NCBI RefSeq assembly: GCF_000412695.1
Contig: NC_021499.1
Span: forward strand, 2,666,001-2,730,000
Origin: Pseudomonas resinovorans NBRC 106553
GTDB taxonomy: Bacteria > Pseudomonadota > Gammaproteobacteria > Pseudomonadales > Pseudomonadaceae
DNA: 64,000 nt
Direction: 5' to 3'
The stretch's first letter is position 1. The number at the start of each line of letters is the position of its first letter. The notes below the pieces were generated by a model. That model was given only the letters and a program-made list of their open reading frames with translations, had not been told where the DNA came from and ran no database searches. Made by a program: the position numbers and the translations under genes. This document shows, one piece after another, positions 51,706-60,699 of the stretch.

Positions 51706-52829
51706 TGGTTGCGCTCGTGACGGTAGGCGCTCACCGCTTCGTAGACCGACTTGCGCAGGCGGTTGATGCCGCCGATGGGGCGGTGCTCCGGCAGCCCGTG
51801 CCAGGGGTTGAAGGAGAGGTTGTCGCAGGCCAGGTTCTGCTCGCGGCTGTCGAAGTCCTGGGCCGGGACGCGGATGGTGGCGACGGTCACGAAGGGCGAA
51901 ATGGATTCATCCCACTCGACGCTGGTGTCCTCGATAGGCATGTAGTACTGGGCGTTCTGCTTCTGCACCTGGAGGGCGAAGCAGGCCGGCACGCGGTCCA
52001 GGGACAACTGCTGGTAGAGGGCGTTGCGGAGGAAGTTGGGCAGCGCGGTGTTCTGCTCGGGCACCTGGTAGGGCGGGCAGCTCTGCGGATCGGGAATGAC
52101 CCGGTACTTGATGTTGGCCGCGCCCAGCTTGTAGGGGGAGATGGAGCTGTAGGTGGCGCTGACCGGGCTGTCCGGGGCCGGGGCCAGGGTCTTCAGGGCG
52201 ATGATCAGGTGGCGGATTTCCCAGCGGCGCGGGTCCAGGCTGGGGAAGAACGCGGCGATCTTCTGGCCGTTGGCCTGGGCGTTGAAGTTCTGCCGGTACT
52301 CGGCCACGTCGCGGACGAAGAACACCGGGTGGTTGAACATCACGAAATCCTGTTCGCCCAGGTGCGTGGCGCCCTTCATCATTTTCTCGCCCGGCACGTC
52401 GAGCAGCTTGATGGCCATGCCACGGGCATCGCGCACGCGGTCGAACTGCGGGAAGGCGTTGCCGTTGGACAGGCGCATCCAGGCCTGCCAGGTTTTCGGC
52501 TCGGCGAAGACACCGGCGCGCAAGTCGGCGTCGAGGCCCGGCAGGACGCTGACCTCGGCCTTCACGCAGCCGTGGGCCTTGGCGTGGGCGTCGCGCAGTA
52601 CGCGGGTGTTGTCGCGGTGCTGTTCGACGATGCGGATGGCGTCGTCGATGATGGCGCGGGTCTGCGCCGCCTCATCGGCGGGGATGACCTCCTCGGTGGA
52701 CACCGGGCCGGAGAATTTCCAGCCGTAATAGGCCTCGCCGGCAATCCAGCCGACCAGGCCGACCACCAGCAATACCAGGAGGAGCTTGCCGACCAGTCGG
52801 CCGAGCCAGAGCCAGAAGCGCTTGAGCAT
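51702..52829 (-). CDS. Catalase-related protein (y4iL-like), membrane-anchored
   Basis: 375 aa. An N-terminal helix (LVGKLLLVLLVVGLVGWIAGEAYY) anchors a catalase-fold domain: HAKAHGCVKAEVSVLPG (distal His region), AGVFAEPKTWQAWMRLSNGNAFPQFDRVRDARGMAIKLL, HPVFFVRDVAEYRQNF. The family lacks full catalase length and is of unknown activity; it may bind haem and act on fatty-acid hydroperoxides. It follows the di-haem cytochrome gene by 24 nt in one leftward operon. Confidence 0.87.
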   Translation of the reverse strand: MLKRFWLWLGRLVGKLLLVLLVVGLVGWIAGEAYYGWKFSGPVSTEEVIPADEAAQTRAIIDDAIRIVEQHRDNTRVLRDAHAKAHGCVKAEVSVLPGLDADLRAGVFAEPKTWQAWMRLSNGNAFPQFDRVRDARGMAIKLLDVPGEKMMKGATHLGEQDFVMFNHPVFFVRDVAEYRQNFNAQANGQKIAAFFPSLDPRRWEIRHLIIALKTLAPAPDSPVSATYSSISPYKLGAANIKYRVIPDPQSCPPYQVPEQNTALPNFLRNALYQQLSLDRVPACFALQVQKQNAQYYMPIEDTSVEWDESISPFVTVATIRVPAQDFDSREQNLACDNLSFNPWHGLPEHRPIGGINRLRKSVYEAVSAYRHERNQ

Positions 52830-52853
52830 GGGTATTCGAGTCCTTTATCCGCT

Positions 52854-54728
52854 TCAGTTGGAGCAATCCGGGCCGGGCGTCCAGGGCCTGGCTTCGACGG
52901 GGGAGAGCCGGCCTTCCAGCTCCGCGTTGCCCAGCACCTTGAGGTACTCGATCAGCGCCAGGCGCTCGTCCGGCTGCAGGGCGCGGCCGATCACGCCGTC
53001 CTTGCGGCAACCGTCGCGGAATTCGTGGCCGCTGTTGCCGTTGCCACGCACGCGGGTATCCAGCAGGAAGCTGCCGGGGAATTCCCGGGTCTGGAATCCG
53101 ACGAACTTTGGGTCGTACTCGAAGCTGCCCACATGGAACTGGCTGGCGCGCTCGCTGACCGGCGAGAGCAGCTGGAACAGGGTGGGCACCGAGCCGTTGT
53201 GCAGGAAGGGCGGGGTGGCCCAGATGCCATCCAGCGGGCGCGCCTTGTAGCCACGTTTCTCCTGCACGCCGATGGGCAGGCCGAAGCCGTTCATGCGCCC
53301 GCGCTCTTCGTCGGAGATGCCGGCCCGCTTGTAGGCCTGGTCTTCCACGAAGGCGGTGATGTAGGCCAGCCCCTTGGCACTGGAAATATTCTTGAAGTCC
53401 ACCTGTTCGAGGGTGGCGCCGAACAGCCTGACGTCGAGCTTGGCCAGTTGCTCGTGGGTCCAGCCCAGCTTGCTGATGTCGAAACGGTGGTCGGCGATGT
53501 TGTCGGCGGTGGTGGTGTCGGTGCCGATCACCTCGATGGGCACGATGCGCAGGTGCCATTCCGGATCGCGGCCGGGGGCCATGCGCTGGTCGGCGGGTAC
53601 CACGTTGGGGGCGTGGCAGTAGGCGCAGTTCTCGGCGAACAGGGCGCGGCCCTGGCTGGCGCGGGCCAGGTCGATCTTGCCGAACACCGCTTCCGGCCAG
53701 GCGGGCGGGGCCAGGTGCTTGAGGGTTTCTTCCAGGGTGTAGAGGTCGCGCACGCGCACGCTGGAGGCGTAGCGATCGGCTTCGGCCACCTGGCCGCCGT
53801 CGGGTTTGAACAGGTGCAGGCTGGCGCCCACGCCCAGGGCTTCGCCCAGGTTGCGCGCCATGGGCTGCATGGCGGAGCCGTTCCACTGCACCCAGTCGAA
53901 CTTCCAGATGTCCCAGAGGTGCGGGTAGCTCACCGGGGCGTCGGCGATGCGGTAGTTGTCGGGGCTGATGACGTCGCCGTAGACGCTGTTGGCGATGCGG
54001 CCGAAGGCGTCGGTGCGGCCGAAGCCTTCCTCGGTGGGGTAGAGGCCGCGGTGGGTGTCGTTCCACGCGGTGCCCAGCAGGCGGTCGAGCACCGCTTTGA
54101 ACTCGCGGCGCAGTTGGTCCTTGCCTTCCGGGTAGCCCTCGCCCAGCACGGCCTTGGCGAAGCGATTGAACTTCAGCGGGTTGTAGTAGGTGAAGGCCAT
54201 GCTCATGCCCAGCGCCTGGCCGAAACCGCCGCCGCGCAGGGTGGGGACGGTGGAGGCGAGGGAGTGCAGCGCGGCGCCGCCGTCGATGCGCACGGCCTGG
54301 CCCTTGTAGCGCAGCTCGCCGGTGTGGCAGGCGGCGCAGCTGATGTCGAGGTACTGCTTGCCGGTGCGCTCGTCCTCGTGGCGGGCCATGCCTACCGGCA
54401 GGTTGCCGGGGTTCAGCGGGGTGGCCTGCTGCTGCGGGTCCACCAGGAAACCGAAGCGCGCGAGGTACTCGGGGCGGGCGAAACGGTCGCTGGAGAAAGG
54501 CAGCTCCAGGGCGGTGAACCACTCGTAGCGCAGGCCTTTAACCGTGGTGCCCTGGGGGGTGTAGTAGTAGGTCTGGCGCTGCTGGTCGCTCCATTGCTGC
54601 AGGTAGTGCAGTTGGCTGGGCGCCTGGTAGGTCGGCAGGTTGGGGTTGGCGACGTAGTAGAGGACAACCGCGAGGCCGGCGAGCAGGAGGAGGAGCACCA
54701 GCCAAAGGACACGGCGTAGGACGCGCAT
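52854..54728 (-). CDS. Membrane-anchored di-haem c-type cytochrome (CcP/MauG/RoxA superfamily)
   Basis: 624 aa. N-terminal anchor (LWLVLLLLLAGLAVVLYYV), then two haem c motifs CAACH (131-135) and CAYCH (368-372). Overall length and the second-motif context (GRALFAENCAYCHAP) fit the cytochrome c peroxidase/MauG superfamily, including the rubber-oxygenase RoxA branch. Faces the periplasm. Co-transcribed with a catalase-like protein, suggesting a joint peroxide or oxygenase reaction. The natural substrate is unknown. Confidence 0.87.
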   Translation of the reverse strand: MRVLRRVLWLVLLLLLAGLAVVLYYVANPNLPTYQAPSQLHYLQQWSDQQRQTYYYTPQGTTVKGLRYEWFTALELPFSSDRFARPEYLARFGFLVDPQQQATPLNPGNLPVGMARHEDERTGKQYLDISCAACHTGELRYKGQAVRIDGGAALHSLASTVPTLRGGGFGQALGMSMAFTYYNPLKFNRFAKAVLGEGYPEGKDQLRREFKAVLDRLLGTAWNDTHRGLYPTEEGFGRTDAFGRIANSVYGDVISPDNYRIADAPVSYPHLWDIWKFDWVQWNGSAMQPMARNLGEALGVGASLHLFKPDGGQVAEADRYASSVRVRDLYTLEETLKHLAPPAWPEAVFGKIDLARASQGRALFAENCAYCHAPNVVPADQRMAPGRDPEWHLRIVPIEVIGTDTTTADNIADHRFDISKLGWTHEQLAKLDVRLFGATLEQVDFKNISSAKGLAYITAFVEDQAYKRAGISDEERGRMNGFGLPIGVQEKRGYKARPLDGIWATPPFLHNGSVPTLFQLLSPVSERASQFHVGSFEYDPKFVGFQTREFPGSFLLDTRVRGNGNSGHEFRDGCRKDGVIGRALQPDERLALIEYLKVLGNAELEGRLSPVEARPWTPGPDCSN

Positions 54729-54812
54729 CAGATACTTCCTTGTAGCTTTGTTTAATTTCCTAGGTTATGCCAATCGGTGGGGGTATTGGCAAGGTGCTAC
54801 TACGTAATAGTG

Positions 54813-55913
54813 CTAAGGGCTTCGCGGATAAAGCACCACGGCCGCGCGCTGCTTGTGCTGGCCGAATCGGCTGATGCGGTCGAATTCCCGGTGGGTGACC
54901 GGCACATGCTGACAGTCCTGCAGGCGCCCTTGCAGGCTGCGCTCGGCGTTGGGGTCGTGCAGGTAGATGAAGTTGCGGTCGCAATCGGTGACCAGCACCC
55001 AGTGGGTCGCGCGGCTGCGGCTGCGACGATGGCCGTCCACCAGCACCAGGGGCTGGCCACCGGCATCCAGCAGGGGGCGCAGGTCCAACTGGTCGCTGAG
55101 GTGCTGCTCGATGTCGGTGTCCTGCAGGGCGCTGCAGAAGTCCTCGTGGGCCTGGCGGATCACCTCGCGCTTGCCGGCGTTGCGGACCTCGTCGAGGAAG
55201 GGCGGCCCCTGGTGGCTCAGTCGCAGGCTGACCCGGTAGCCGCGCCGCCAGGCCGCCAGCGCCAGGCCGTGGGGGCTGCAGCCGCCGTGGCCGCCGGGCA
55301 TGTGCACGCTGCTGGCTTCGCGCCACAGGCGCAATTCGTCTTCGGCGGTTCCGCTGATCACGCTGTCCAGGGCGCCCATGGCCATCAGCAGGCAGGCCGG
55401 GCCGCAGGTGAATTCGGTGGTCTGGTGGTAGTAGGGCACGGCGCGGTGCAGGGCCTGGGGATGCCGCACCACCCGTTTCTCCATGCGCGTGGCTTCGCGG
55501 TGGTCGGGGAAGAAGTCGGTCAGCAGCCCCAGGTCGCTGTAGCCATTGCGCTCGAACAGGGCCACCGCCGGGCGATCGTCAGGGCAGACCTCCAACCGCA
55601 GGTAGGCGCAGTCATGGTCGCGGGCGGCAGTTTCGGCCGCCTCCAGCAGGCGCTGGCCGATACCGTTGCCCCGGGCCCGTGGCTCGGTGGCGATGGAGTG
55701 CAGGCGGGCGAGGGGGCTGCCCTGGCGGAACAGCACCAGGGTGTAGCCGAGGATGCGGCCGTCGCCCTCGGCCAGTATCAGGCTGGCGTTGGCTTGGGCG
55801 AGCATCCAGCGGAACTGCTGGCGACCGAGGCGAGGCGCCTCGAAGCAATGGCCCTCGAGCTCCACCAGCGGCGACAGGTCGTCCAGCGTGGCGGCACGCA
55901 GATTCAGTTTCAT
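54813..55913 (-). CDS. GNAT acetyltransferase - C39-like peptidase fusion
   Basis: 366 aa from MKLNLRAATLDDL. Residues 1-150 form a RimI-type GNAT domain (LHSIATEPRARGNGIGQRLLEAAETAARDH; ALFERNGYSDLG). Residues about 165-360 are a peptidase C39-like papain fold with Cys in TTEFTCGPACLLMAMGAL and His in SRATHWVLVTDCDRNFIYLHDPN. This fusion usually sits with a RimK-type ATP-grasp ligase; none is present here. Possibly modifies or processes a small peptide or protein. Confidence 0.88.
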   Translation of the reverse strand: MKLNLRAATLDDLSPLVELEGHCFEAPRLGRQQFRWMLAQANASLILAEGDGRILGYTLVLFRQGSPLARLHSIATEPRARGNGIGQRLLEAAETAARDHDCAYLRLEVCPDDRPAVALFERNGYSDLGLLTDFFPDHREATRMEKRVVRHPQALHRAVPYYHQTTEFTCGPACLLMAMGALDSVISGTAEDELRLWREASSVHMPGGHGGCSPHGLALAAWRRGYRVSLRLSHQGPPFLDEVRNAGKREVIRQAHEDFCSALQDTDIEQHLSDQLDLRPLLDAGGQPLVLVDGHRRSRSRATHWVLVTDCDRNFIYLHDPNAERSLQGRLQDCQHVPVTHREFDRISRFGQHKQRAAVVLYPRSP

Positions 55914-56139
55914 GGCAGGCCCCGCAAGGCAGGGAGTGAGCTGCCCGAGTATTGGCCTGTATTGGAACGCTGTCGAGACGCTTGTCGGGTAGGGCACAGG
56001 GCCTTAAGCGCGAACGGAAATTGGCCCTATAGAGAAACGTTCCATAGCGCGTCAAAGTTATTGCTAGCGTTACAGATTGAGGCTTCAACCTATTGTTTTT
56101 ATTGATAAATCAATTTTTTGACGTCAAGGAAGGTCTATC

Positions 56140-57423
56140 GTGGAAGCTCCCTCCGCCGCACCGCGACGTCTCTTGGTGGTCGATCCTTGCGATCACTGCC
56201 GGCGAATCCTCCCACACCTCGAAGAGGCGGGCTGGTCGGTTTCCAGCCAGAGCCTCGACCAGGCCCTGGCGGCGAGCTACGACATCGGCCTGCTGCGTCT
56301 GCGCAGCGAGCACCTGGAGCGCCCGGAAGGGGTCAAGCACCTGATCAGCCGCAGCGGCACCGAGTGGATCGCCCTGATCGACCCTGTTGGTGAGCCGGCC
56401 GATGGTATCGAGGAGTTCATCGGTGAATGGTTCTTCGACGCCCTGATCCTGCCGGTGGACCTGCCGCGCCTGCAGGGGCTGCTCGGCCGCGCCTTCGGCA
56501 TCGCCCGCCTGCGCGGCATCGGCAACCGCCGTGGCGACCAGCACGAACTGCTGGGCCAGAGCCGCCCGCTGCGGGACCTGCGCAAGCAGCTGGCGCGCCT
56601 GGGGCCGAGCGAGAAGCCGGTGCTGATCTGCGGTGAAAGCGGCAGCGGCAAGGAGCTGGTGGCGCGGACCCTGCACCGGATGTCGCGACGGGTGGCCGGT
56701 CCATTCGTCAGTTTCAGCTGTGGCGTACTGCCGGATGGGGAAACCGCCAACCTGCTGTTCGGTCACCAGGGCAAGCTGGCCTCGGCCAACGGCGGCACCC
56801 TGTTCCTCGATGCCATCCACGAACTGCCCTCGGGCTCCCAGGAACGCCTGCTCACCTGCCTGCGCGGGAAATCCCTGCATTACGCCGACGGCGAGGTGCT
56901 GCCCCTGGACGTGCGGGTGCTGGCCTCCGCGCGGGACGAACTGGCCGAACTGGTGGAGCAGGGGCGTTTCCATCCGGGGCTGTACCAGTGGCTGGAGCAG
57001 CATCGGCTGGTGATCACGCCATTGCGCAAGCGCCAGGGCGATATCGCTCTGTTGGCGGGGTATTTCGTCGACCTCTACAGCCTGGAGGCCGGGCGCCGGC
57101 CCAGCCATTTCAGCGAGGAGGCGTTGGCCGCCATGGCCCGTCATCGCTGGCCCGGCAATGTGCGCGAGCTGGCCAGCCGGGTGCGGCGTGGCTACGCGCT
57201 TGCGCAGAACGGGCCGATCGAGGCGGATGACCTGGGACTCAAGAGCGCCCCGGTGGACGGCGCCTTGCTGGGAACGCTTGAGGATTACAAGCGCCGGGCG
57301 GAATACCAGGCGCTGTGCGACGCCCTGGCCCACTACAGCAGCAACCTCAGCCTGGCGGCCAAGGTGCTGGGGGTGTCGCGGCCGACGTTCTATCGGCTGT
57401 TGCACAAGCATCAGCTGTTGTAG
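56140..57423 (+). CDS. Degenerate sigma54-activator-like regulator (VpsR-like receiver, no GAFTGA)
   Basis: 427 aa. The N-terminal about 120 residues are a receiver-like domain (RRLLVVDPCDHCRRILPHLEEAGW) similar to VpsR. The AAA+ domain has Walker A GESGSGKE (165-172), but LLFGHQ (205-210) runs straight into GKLASANGGTLFLDAI, so the GAFTGA loop that contacts sigma54 is deleted and the Walker B Glu is Ala. The C-terminal Fis HTH is intact (NLSLAAKVLGVSRPTFYRLLHKH). It probably regulates sigma70 promoters, perhaps responding to c-di-GMP as VpsR and FleQ do; that is inference. Confidence 0.85.
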   Translation: MEAPSAAPRRLLVVDPCDHCRRILPHLEEAGWSVSSQSLDQALAASYDIGLLRLRSEHLERPEGVKHLISRSGTEWIALIDPVGEPADGIEEFIGEWFFDALILPVDLPRLQGLLGRAFGIARLRGIGNRRGDQHELLGQSRPLRDLRKQLARLGPSEKPVLICGESGSGKELVARTLHRMSRRVAGPFVSFSCGVLPDGETANLLFGHQGKLASANGGTLFLDAIHELPSGSQERLLTCLRGKSLHYADGEVLPLDVRVLASARDELAELVEQGRFHPGLYQWLEQHRLVITPLRKRQGDIALLAGYFVDLYSLEAGRRPSHFSEEALAAMARHRWPGNVRELASRVRRGYALAQNGPIEADDLGLKSAPVDGALLGTLEDYKRRAEYQALCDALAHYSSNLSLAAKVLGVSRPTFYRLLHKHQLL

Positions 57424-57431
57424 TCGTGAGG

Positions 57432-57471
57432 GGGCGGCGGTGCCGCCCTTCGCGAATGAATTCGCTCCTAC
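57432..57471. repeat. Single REP element
   Basis: ggcggcggtgccgccc followed by ttcgcgaatgaattcgctcctac, between the regulator gene and the reductase gene. Confidence 0.7.
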
Positions 57472-57485
57472 TGGCCGGCGGCGGG

Positions 57486-58082
57486 TTACATGCCGTTGGC
57501 GAAGGCCGGGATGCTCATGTCGATGGCTTCGCGAACCGGCTTCAACGCGTCGGCATAGCGGGCCAGGATGTCCAGGTCGTAGTCCAGGCGTGCGCGAATG
57601 CGCTCGTCGTCTTCGCTCACCGCTTCGACGTCGTTCAGCACCTTCTCCACGCCGCGCACGATCAGGTGCTCCGGCAGGTAGCAGAGACGGCAGTTCTTGT
57701 AGCTGGACGCGCGCAGCTCGCTGATCGGGTAGCCGCCGCCGATACCGGAGGAGACACCCACCAGCAGGCCCGGCTTGTGCGCCAGCTCCGCCTTGCTGGC
57801 ATAGATGAAGAAGTTCTTGATGGCCGGGCAGGCCATGCCGTTCCACTCGGGAGCGATCACCACCACCGCGTCGGCACTGCGCAGCTGCTGCTGGTACTGG
57901 CTCCAGGGGCCGGTGTCGTCGGCTGGCCAGAGCGGCAGCGGGCCTTCGCCCAGGTCGATGATGCTGCAGCTGCTGGGGCTGGCCTTGTCGAGTTCGATCA
58001 GGCGCTGGCGAATGAAGCGGGCGACCTTGCCCGATTGGCTGTTGGCGCGGCTGGAGCCGGCGATCAGGACGAAGTTCAGCAT
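57486..58082 (-). CDS. NADPH-dependent FMN reductase family protein
   Basis: 198 aa flavodoxin-like fold. FMN phosphate loop LIAGSSRANSQSGKVARFI; the conserved substrate stretch VVVIAPEWNGMACPAIKNFFIYAS; then LLVGVSSGIGGGYPISELRASSYKNCRLCYLP. Reduces flavin or quinones with NAD(P)H. Convergent with the regulator gene. The physiological acceptor is unknown. Confidence 0.88.
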   Translation of the reverse strand: MLNFVLIAGSSRANSQSGKVARFIRQRLIELDKASPSSCSIIDLGEGPLPLWPADDTGPWSQYQQQLRSADAVVVIAPEWNGMACPAIKNFFIYASKAELAHKPGLLVGVSSGIGGGYPISELRASSYKNCRLCYLPEHLIVRGVEKVLNDVEAVSEDDERIRARLDYDLDILARYADALKPVREAIDMSIPAFANGM

Positions 58083-58224
58083 CTTGGGGTTCCTTGTTTA
58101 GACCGCGGGCAGGCTAGCTGGCGGCTGGCTCGCCGGCAAGCGAGAGGGCGCCAGAGTGGAACACCAATGACGCCAGAATGAGGGAGGGTTGGGGTGAGGG
58201 GGCGTCTCGGCACGGACTGCTTTT

Positions 58225-58296
58225 GTAGGATGGGTTGAGGTACGAAACCCATCGAGTCCGAGTGATGGGTATCGCGTCGCTCAACCCATCCTACGA
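58225..58296. repeat. REP-type pair, second family, with intact IS110 target
   Basis: gtaggatgggttgagg...acccatcg followed by gatgggtatcgcgtcgctc and aacccatcctacgaa. The right end keeps the exact cccatc-CT-acgaa sequence recognised by the bridge RNA at 16741. Confidence 0.75.
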
Positions 58297-58314
58297 ATGG
58301 AGAGAGCCGGGAGG

Positions 58315-60459
58315 TCAGGCGCGGAACTGGTCCATCAGCCCCTGCTGGTGGTTGGCCAGGCGGTTCAGGGCCTGGCTGACCTGGGCGGATTCCTGGGCCT
58401 GGCCGGAGAGGGACTCGGTGACATCGCGGATCGCCGCCACGTTGCGGTTGATCTCCTCGGCCACCGCGCTCTGTTCCTCGGCGGCGCTGGCGATCTGCAG
58501 GTTCATGTCGGTGATCACCGTCACCGCATCGCCGATGCGTTGCAGCGCGGCCACCGCCTGCTCCACCTGCTCCACGCTGCCCTGGGCCTGGCGGTGGCTG
58601 CTGTGCATCGAGCCCACCACTTCGCGGGTGCCGTGTTGCAGGCCCTCGATCACCTGGCGGATTTCTTCCACCGAGTCCTGGGTACGCTTGGCCAGGTTGC
58701 GGACTTCGTCCGCCACCACGGCGAAGCCACGCCCGGCCTCACCGGCACGGGCCGCCTCGATGGCGGCGTTGAGCGCCAGCAGGTTGGTCTGTTCGGCGAT
58801 GGCGCGGATCACTTCCAGCACCGAACCGATCTGGTCGCTGCTGACGGAGAGGTTCTGCACTTCTTCCATGGCCGCGCTCATCTCGCTGGCCAGTTGCTCG
58901 ATGGCGCTGGTGGTGCGGCCGATCACGCCAAGGCCCTCGCGGGTGGCATGGTCGGCGCCGCGGGCGGCTTCGGCGGCCTGGGCGGCGCTGCGGGCGACGT
59001 CCTGGGCGGTGGCGCTCATCTCGTGGGAGGCGGTGGCCACCTGGTCGACTTCGCGGTACTGCTGCTGCATGCCGGCGCTGGTCTGGCTGGCGATGGCGGC
59101 GGACTGGTCGGCGGTGCCCCGGGCGTCCTGCACCGAGCGTTTCACGTCGGCGATGATCGGTTGCAGCTTGTCGAGGAAGCGGTTGAACCAGCCGGCCAGC
59201 TCGCCGAGTTCGTCCTGGCGGGCGTAGTCCAGGCGCCGGGTCAGGTCGCCTTCGCCGCTGGCGATGTCCTTGAGCATGCTCGCCACGCCGAGGATCGGCC
59301 GGGTCACGCCACGGGCGGTGAGCCACACCAGCAGCAGGCCGGCGACGGCAGCGGCGAGGCCGATCAGCAGGCCGCTGAGGTTGGCGGTCTGGTTCTGTTG
59401 GGCGAGTTGGGCTTCCAGTTTCAGGGCCGGTGCCTGGAGTACCTTCCCCGGCACTTCCAGCAGCACGCTCCAGGGCGCCGCGGTGGGGATCGGTTTGAAC
59501 GGCTGCATCACCCGCAGCATGCCGGCGTGGTTCATCTCCTCGGCCTTGCCGGCCTGGAGGTTGGCGGCGATTTCCGCCGCATCACTGCCGAAGGCCTTGT
59601 CCAGCTTGGCGCTGAGCAGGCCGGCATCGCGGCTGTGGCCGGCGAGCAGCCCGGCCGGGCTGATGATGCTGACGTGGCCGTTGCCTTCATAGAGTTCGCG
59701 GTTGCCGGCCAGGCTCAGCTGCTGGAGGCTTTCCAGGCTGATGTCGAGGCCCATGACGCCCACGGTCTTACCGTTCAGTTGCAGCGGGAAGGCGATGCTG
59801 GTCATCAGGGTCTTCTTGCCGCCAACGTCATCGAAATACGGGTCCAGCGCGCAGGCCTGGCCGGTTTTCATCGGGCAGGTGTACCAGGCGTTGTAGGGCG
59901 CGCCGCTGGGGCCGATGCTGGCGTCGGCGAGCAGCTCCTCGGTCATGGACTCGGATTCCAGCTTGCCGGGGGTAGGTTGCGCCCAATAGAGGGAGAAACG
60001 GCCCTTGTCGTTGCTGCCCAGTTCCGCCTGGTCGATGAAGAGTTCGTCCTTGCCGTCCAGGGCGTTGGGCTCGAACACCAGGTACAGGCCGAGGATTTCC
60101 GGGTTGGCCTCCAGGCTGGTGCGTACCTGGCGGGTCAGGTCCTCGCGCAGGTCGAAGGCGTCGAGGAAGCGCTTTTCCGCCTGTTCCTTGAGGAACAGCA
60201 CCTGGCGCGAGAAGCCCTTGCCGTACTGGTAGTTGTCCATGAAGTAGCGCTGGATGCGGATGGCCTGCAGCTCGGCGCGGGCCTGCAGGCGCTGGCGTGC
60301 GCTCTGGTCCAGCATCTGGCTGCTCTCGGCCTGCACGAGCTTGGCGCTGCGCTTGGACTGGTAGAGCGATGAACCGATCAGCAGGGTCACGATGGCCAGC
60401 AGGCAGAGGCCGGACAACAGTGTGATCTTCCACTGGATGGACAGGCGATTGAACAGCAT
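58315..60459 (-). CDS. tlpQ: Methyl-accepting chemotaxis protein, TlpQ-like
   Basis: 714 aa. TM1 about 10-32 ([22 protein letters not shown]), a large dCache periplasmic domain (about 35-360; [49 protein letters not shown]), TM2 ([21 protein letters not shown]), HAMP, and the signalling tip [38 protein letters not shown]. Length and gene order (this gene, a transporter, a CtpM-like receptor) match the tlpQ-PA2653-ctpM group of P. aeruginosa as I recall. TlpQ senses histamine and polyamines there. The true start is 60459; a much longer open frame upstream is not real. Confidence 0.88.
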   Translation of the reverse strand: MLFNRLSIQWKITLLSGLCLLAIVTLLIGSSLYQSKRSAKLVQAESSQMLDQSARQRLQARAELQAIRIQRYFMDNYQYGKGFSRQVLFLKEQAEKRFLDAFDLREDLTRQVRTSLEANPEILGLYLVFEPNALDGKDELFIDQAELGSNDKGRFSLYWAQPTPGKLESESMTEELLADASIGPSGAPYNAWYTCPMKTGQACALDPYFDDVGGKKTLMTSIAFPLQLNGKTVGVMGLDISLESLQQLSLAGNRELYEGNGHVSIISPAGLLAGHSRDAGLLSAKLDKAFGSDAAEIAANLQAGKAEEMNHAGMLRVMQPFKPIPTAAPWSVLLEVPGKVLQAPALKLEAQLAQQNQTANLSGLLIGLAAAVAGLLLVWLTARGVTRPILGVASMLKDIASGEGDLTRRLDYARQDELGELAGWFNRFLDKLQPIIADVKRSVQDARGTADQSAAIASQTSAGMQQQYREVDQVATASHEMSATAQDVARSAAQAAEAARGADHATREGLGVIGRTTSAIEQLASEMSAAMEEVQNLSVSSDQIGSVLEVIRAIAEQTNLLALNAAIEAARAGEAGRGFAVVADEVRNLAKRTQDSVEEIRQVIEGLQHGTREVVGSMHSSHRQAQGSVEQVEQAVAALQRIGDAVTVITDMNLQIASAAEEQSAVAEEINRNVAAIRDVTESLSGQAQESAQVSQALNRLANHQQGLMDQFRA

Positions 60460-60699
60460 TGGTTTTTCCTTCTGTCTCGTCGGAACTACATTCGTTGTCG
60501 GCGCGGGTGGCGATTTCTTGACGCGAAGGCGACGAATAGCCGTGCGGATTGCACGAGGTGGCAATTTGCAGGCAAGAATTATGCACACTGCGCCCAATAT
60601 TCCGAACGCTTTTGACAGGACCCCCTGGTTTCGGCAGAGTGCGCGCTTTTTTTGCGGCCGGGCTGCGGTCGGTCTGGCCAGGAAATTCGAGGTGAAGCG

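Noticed and set aside
51690..54719. A 1009-codon open frame on the plus strand
   Set aside because: It lies opposite the catalase-like and di-haem cytochrome genes, has no family features, and consists of Gly/Val/Ala-rich antisense translation typical of GC-rich DNA.
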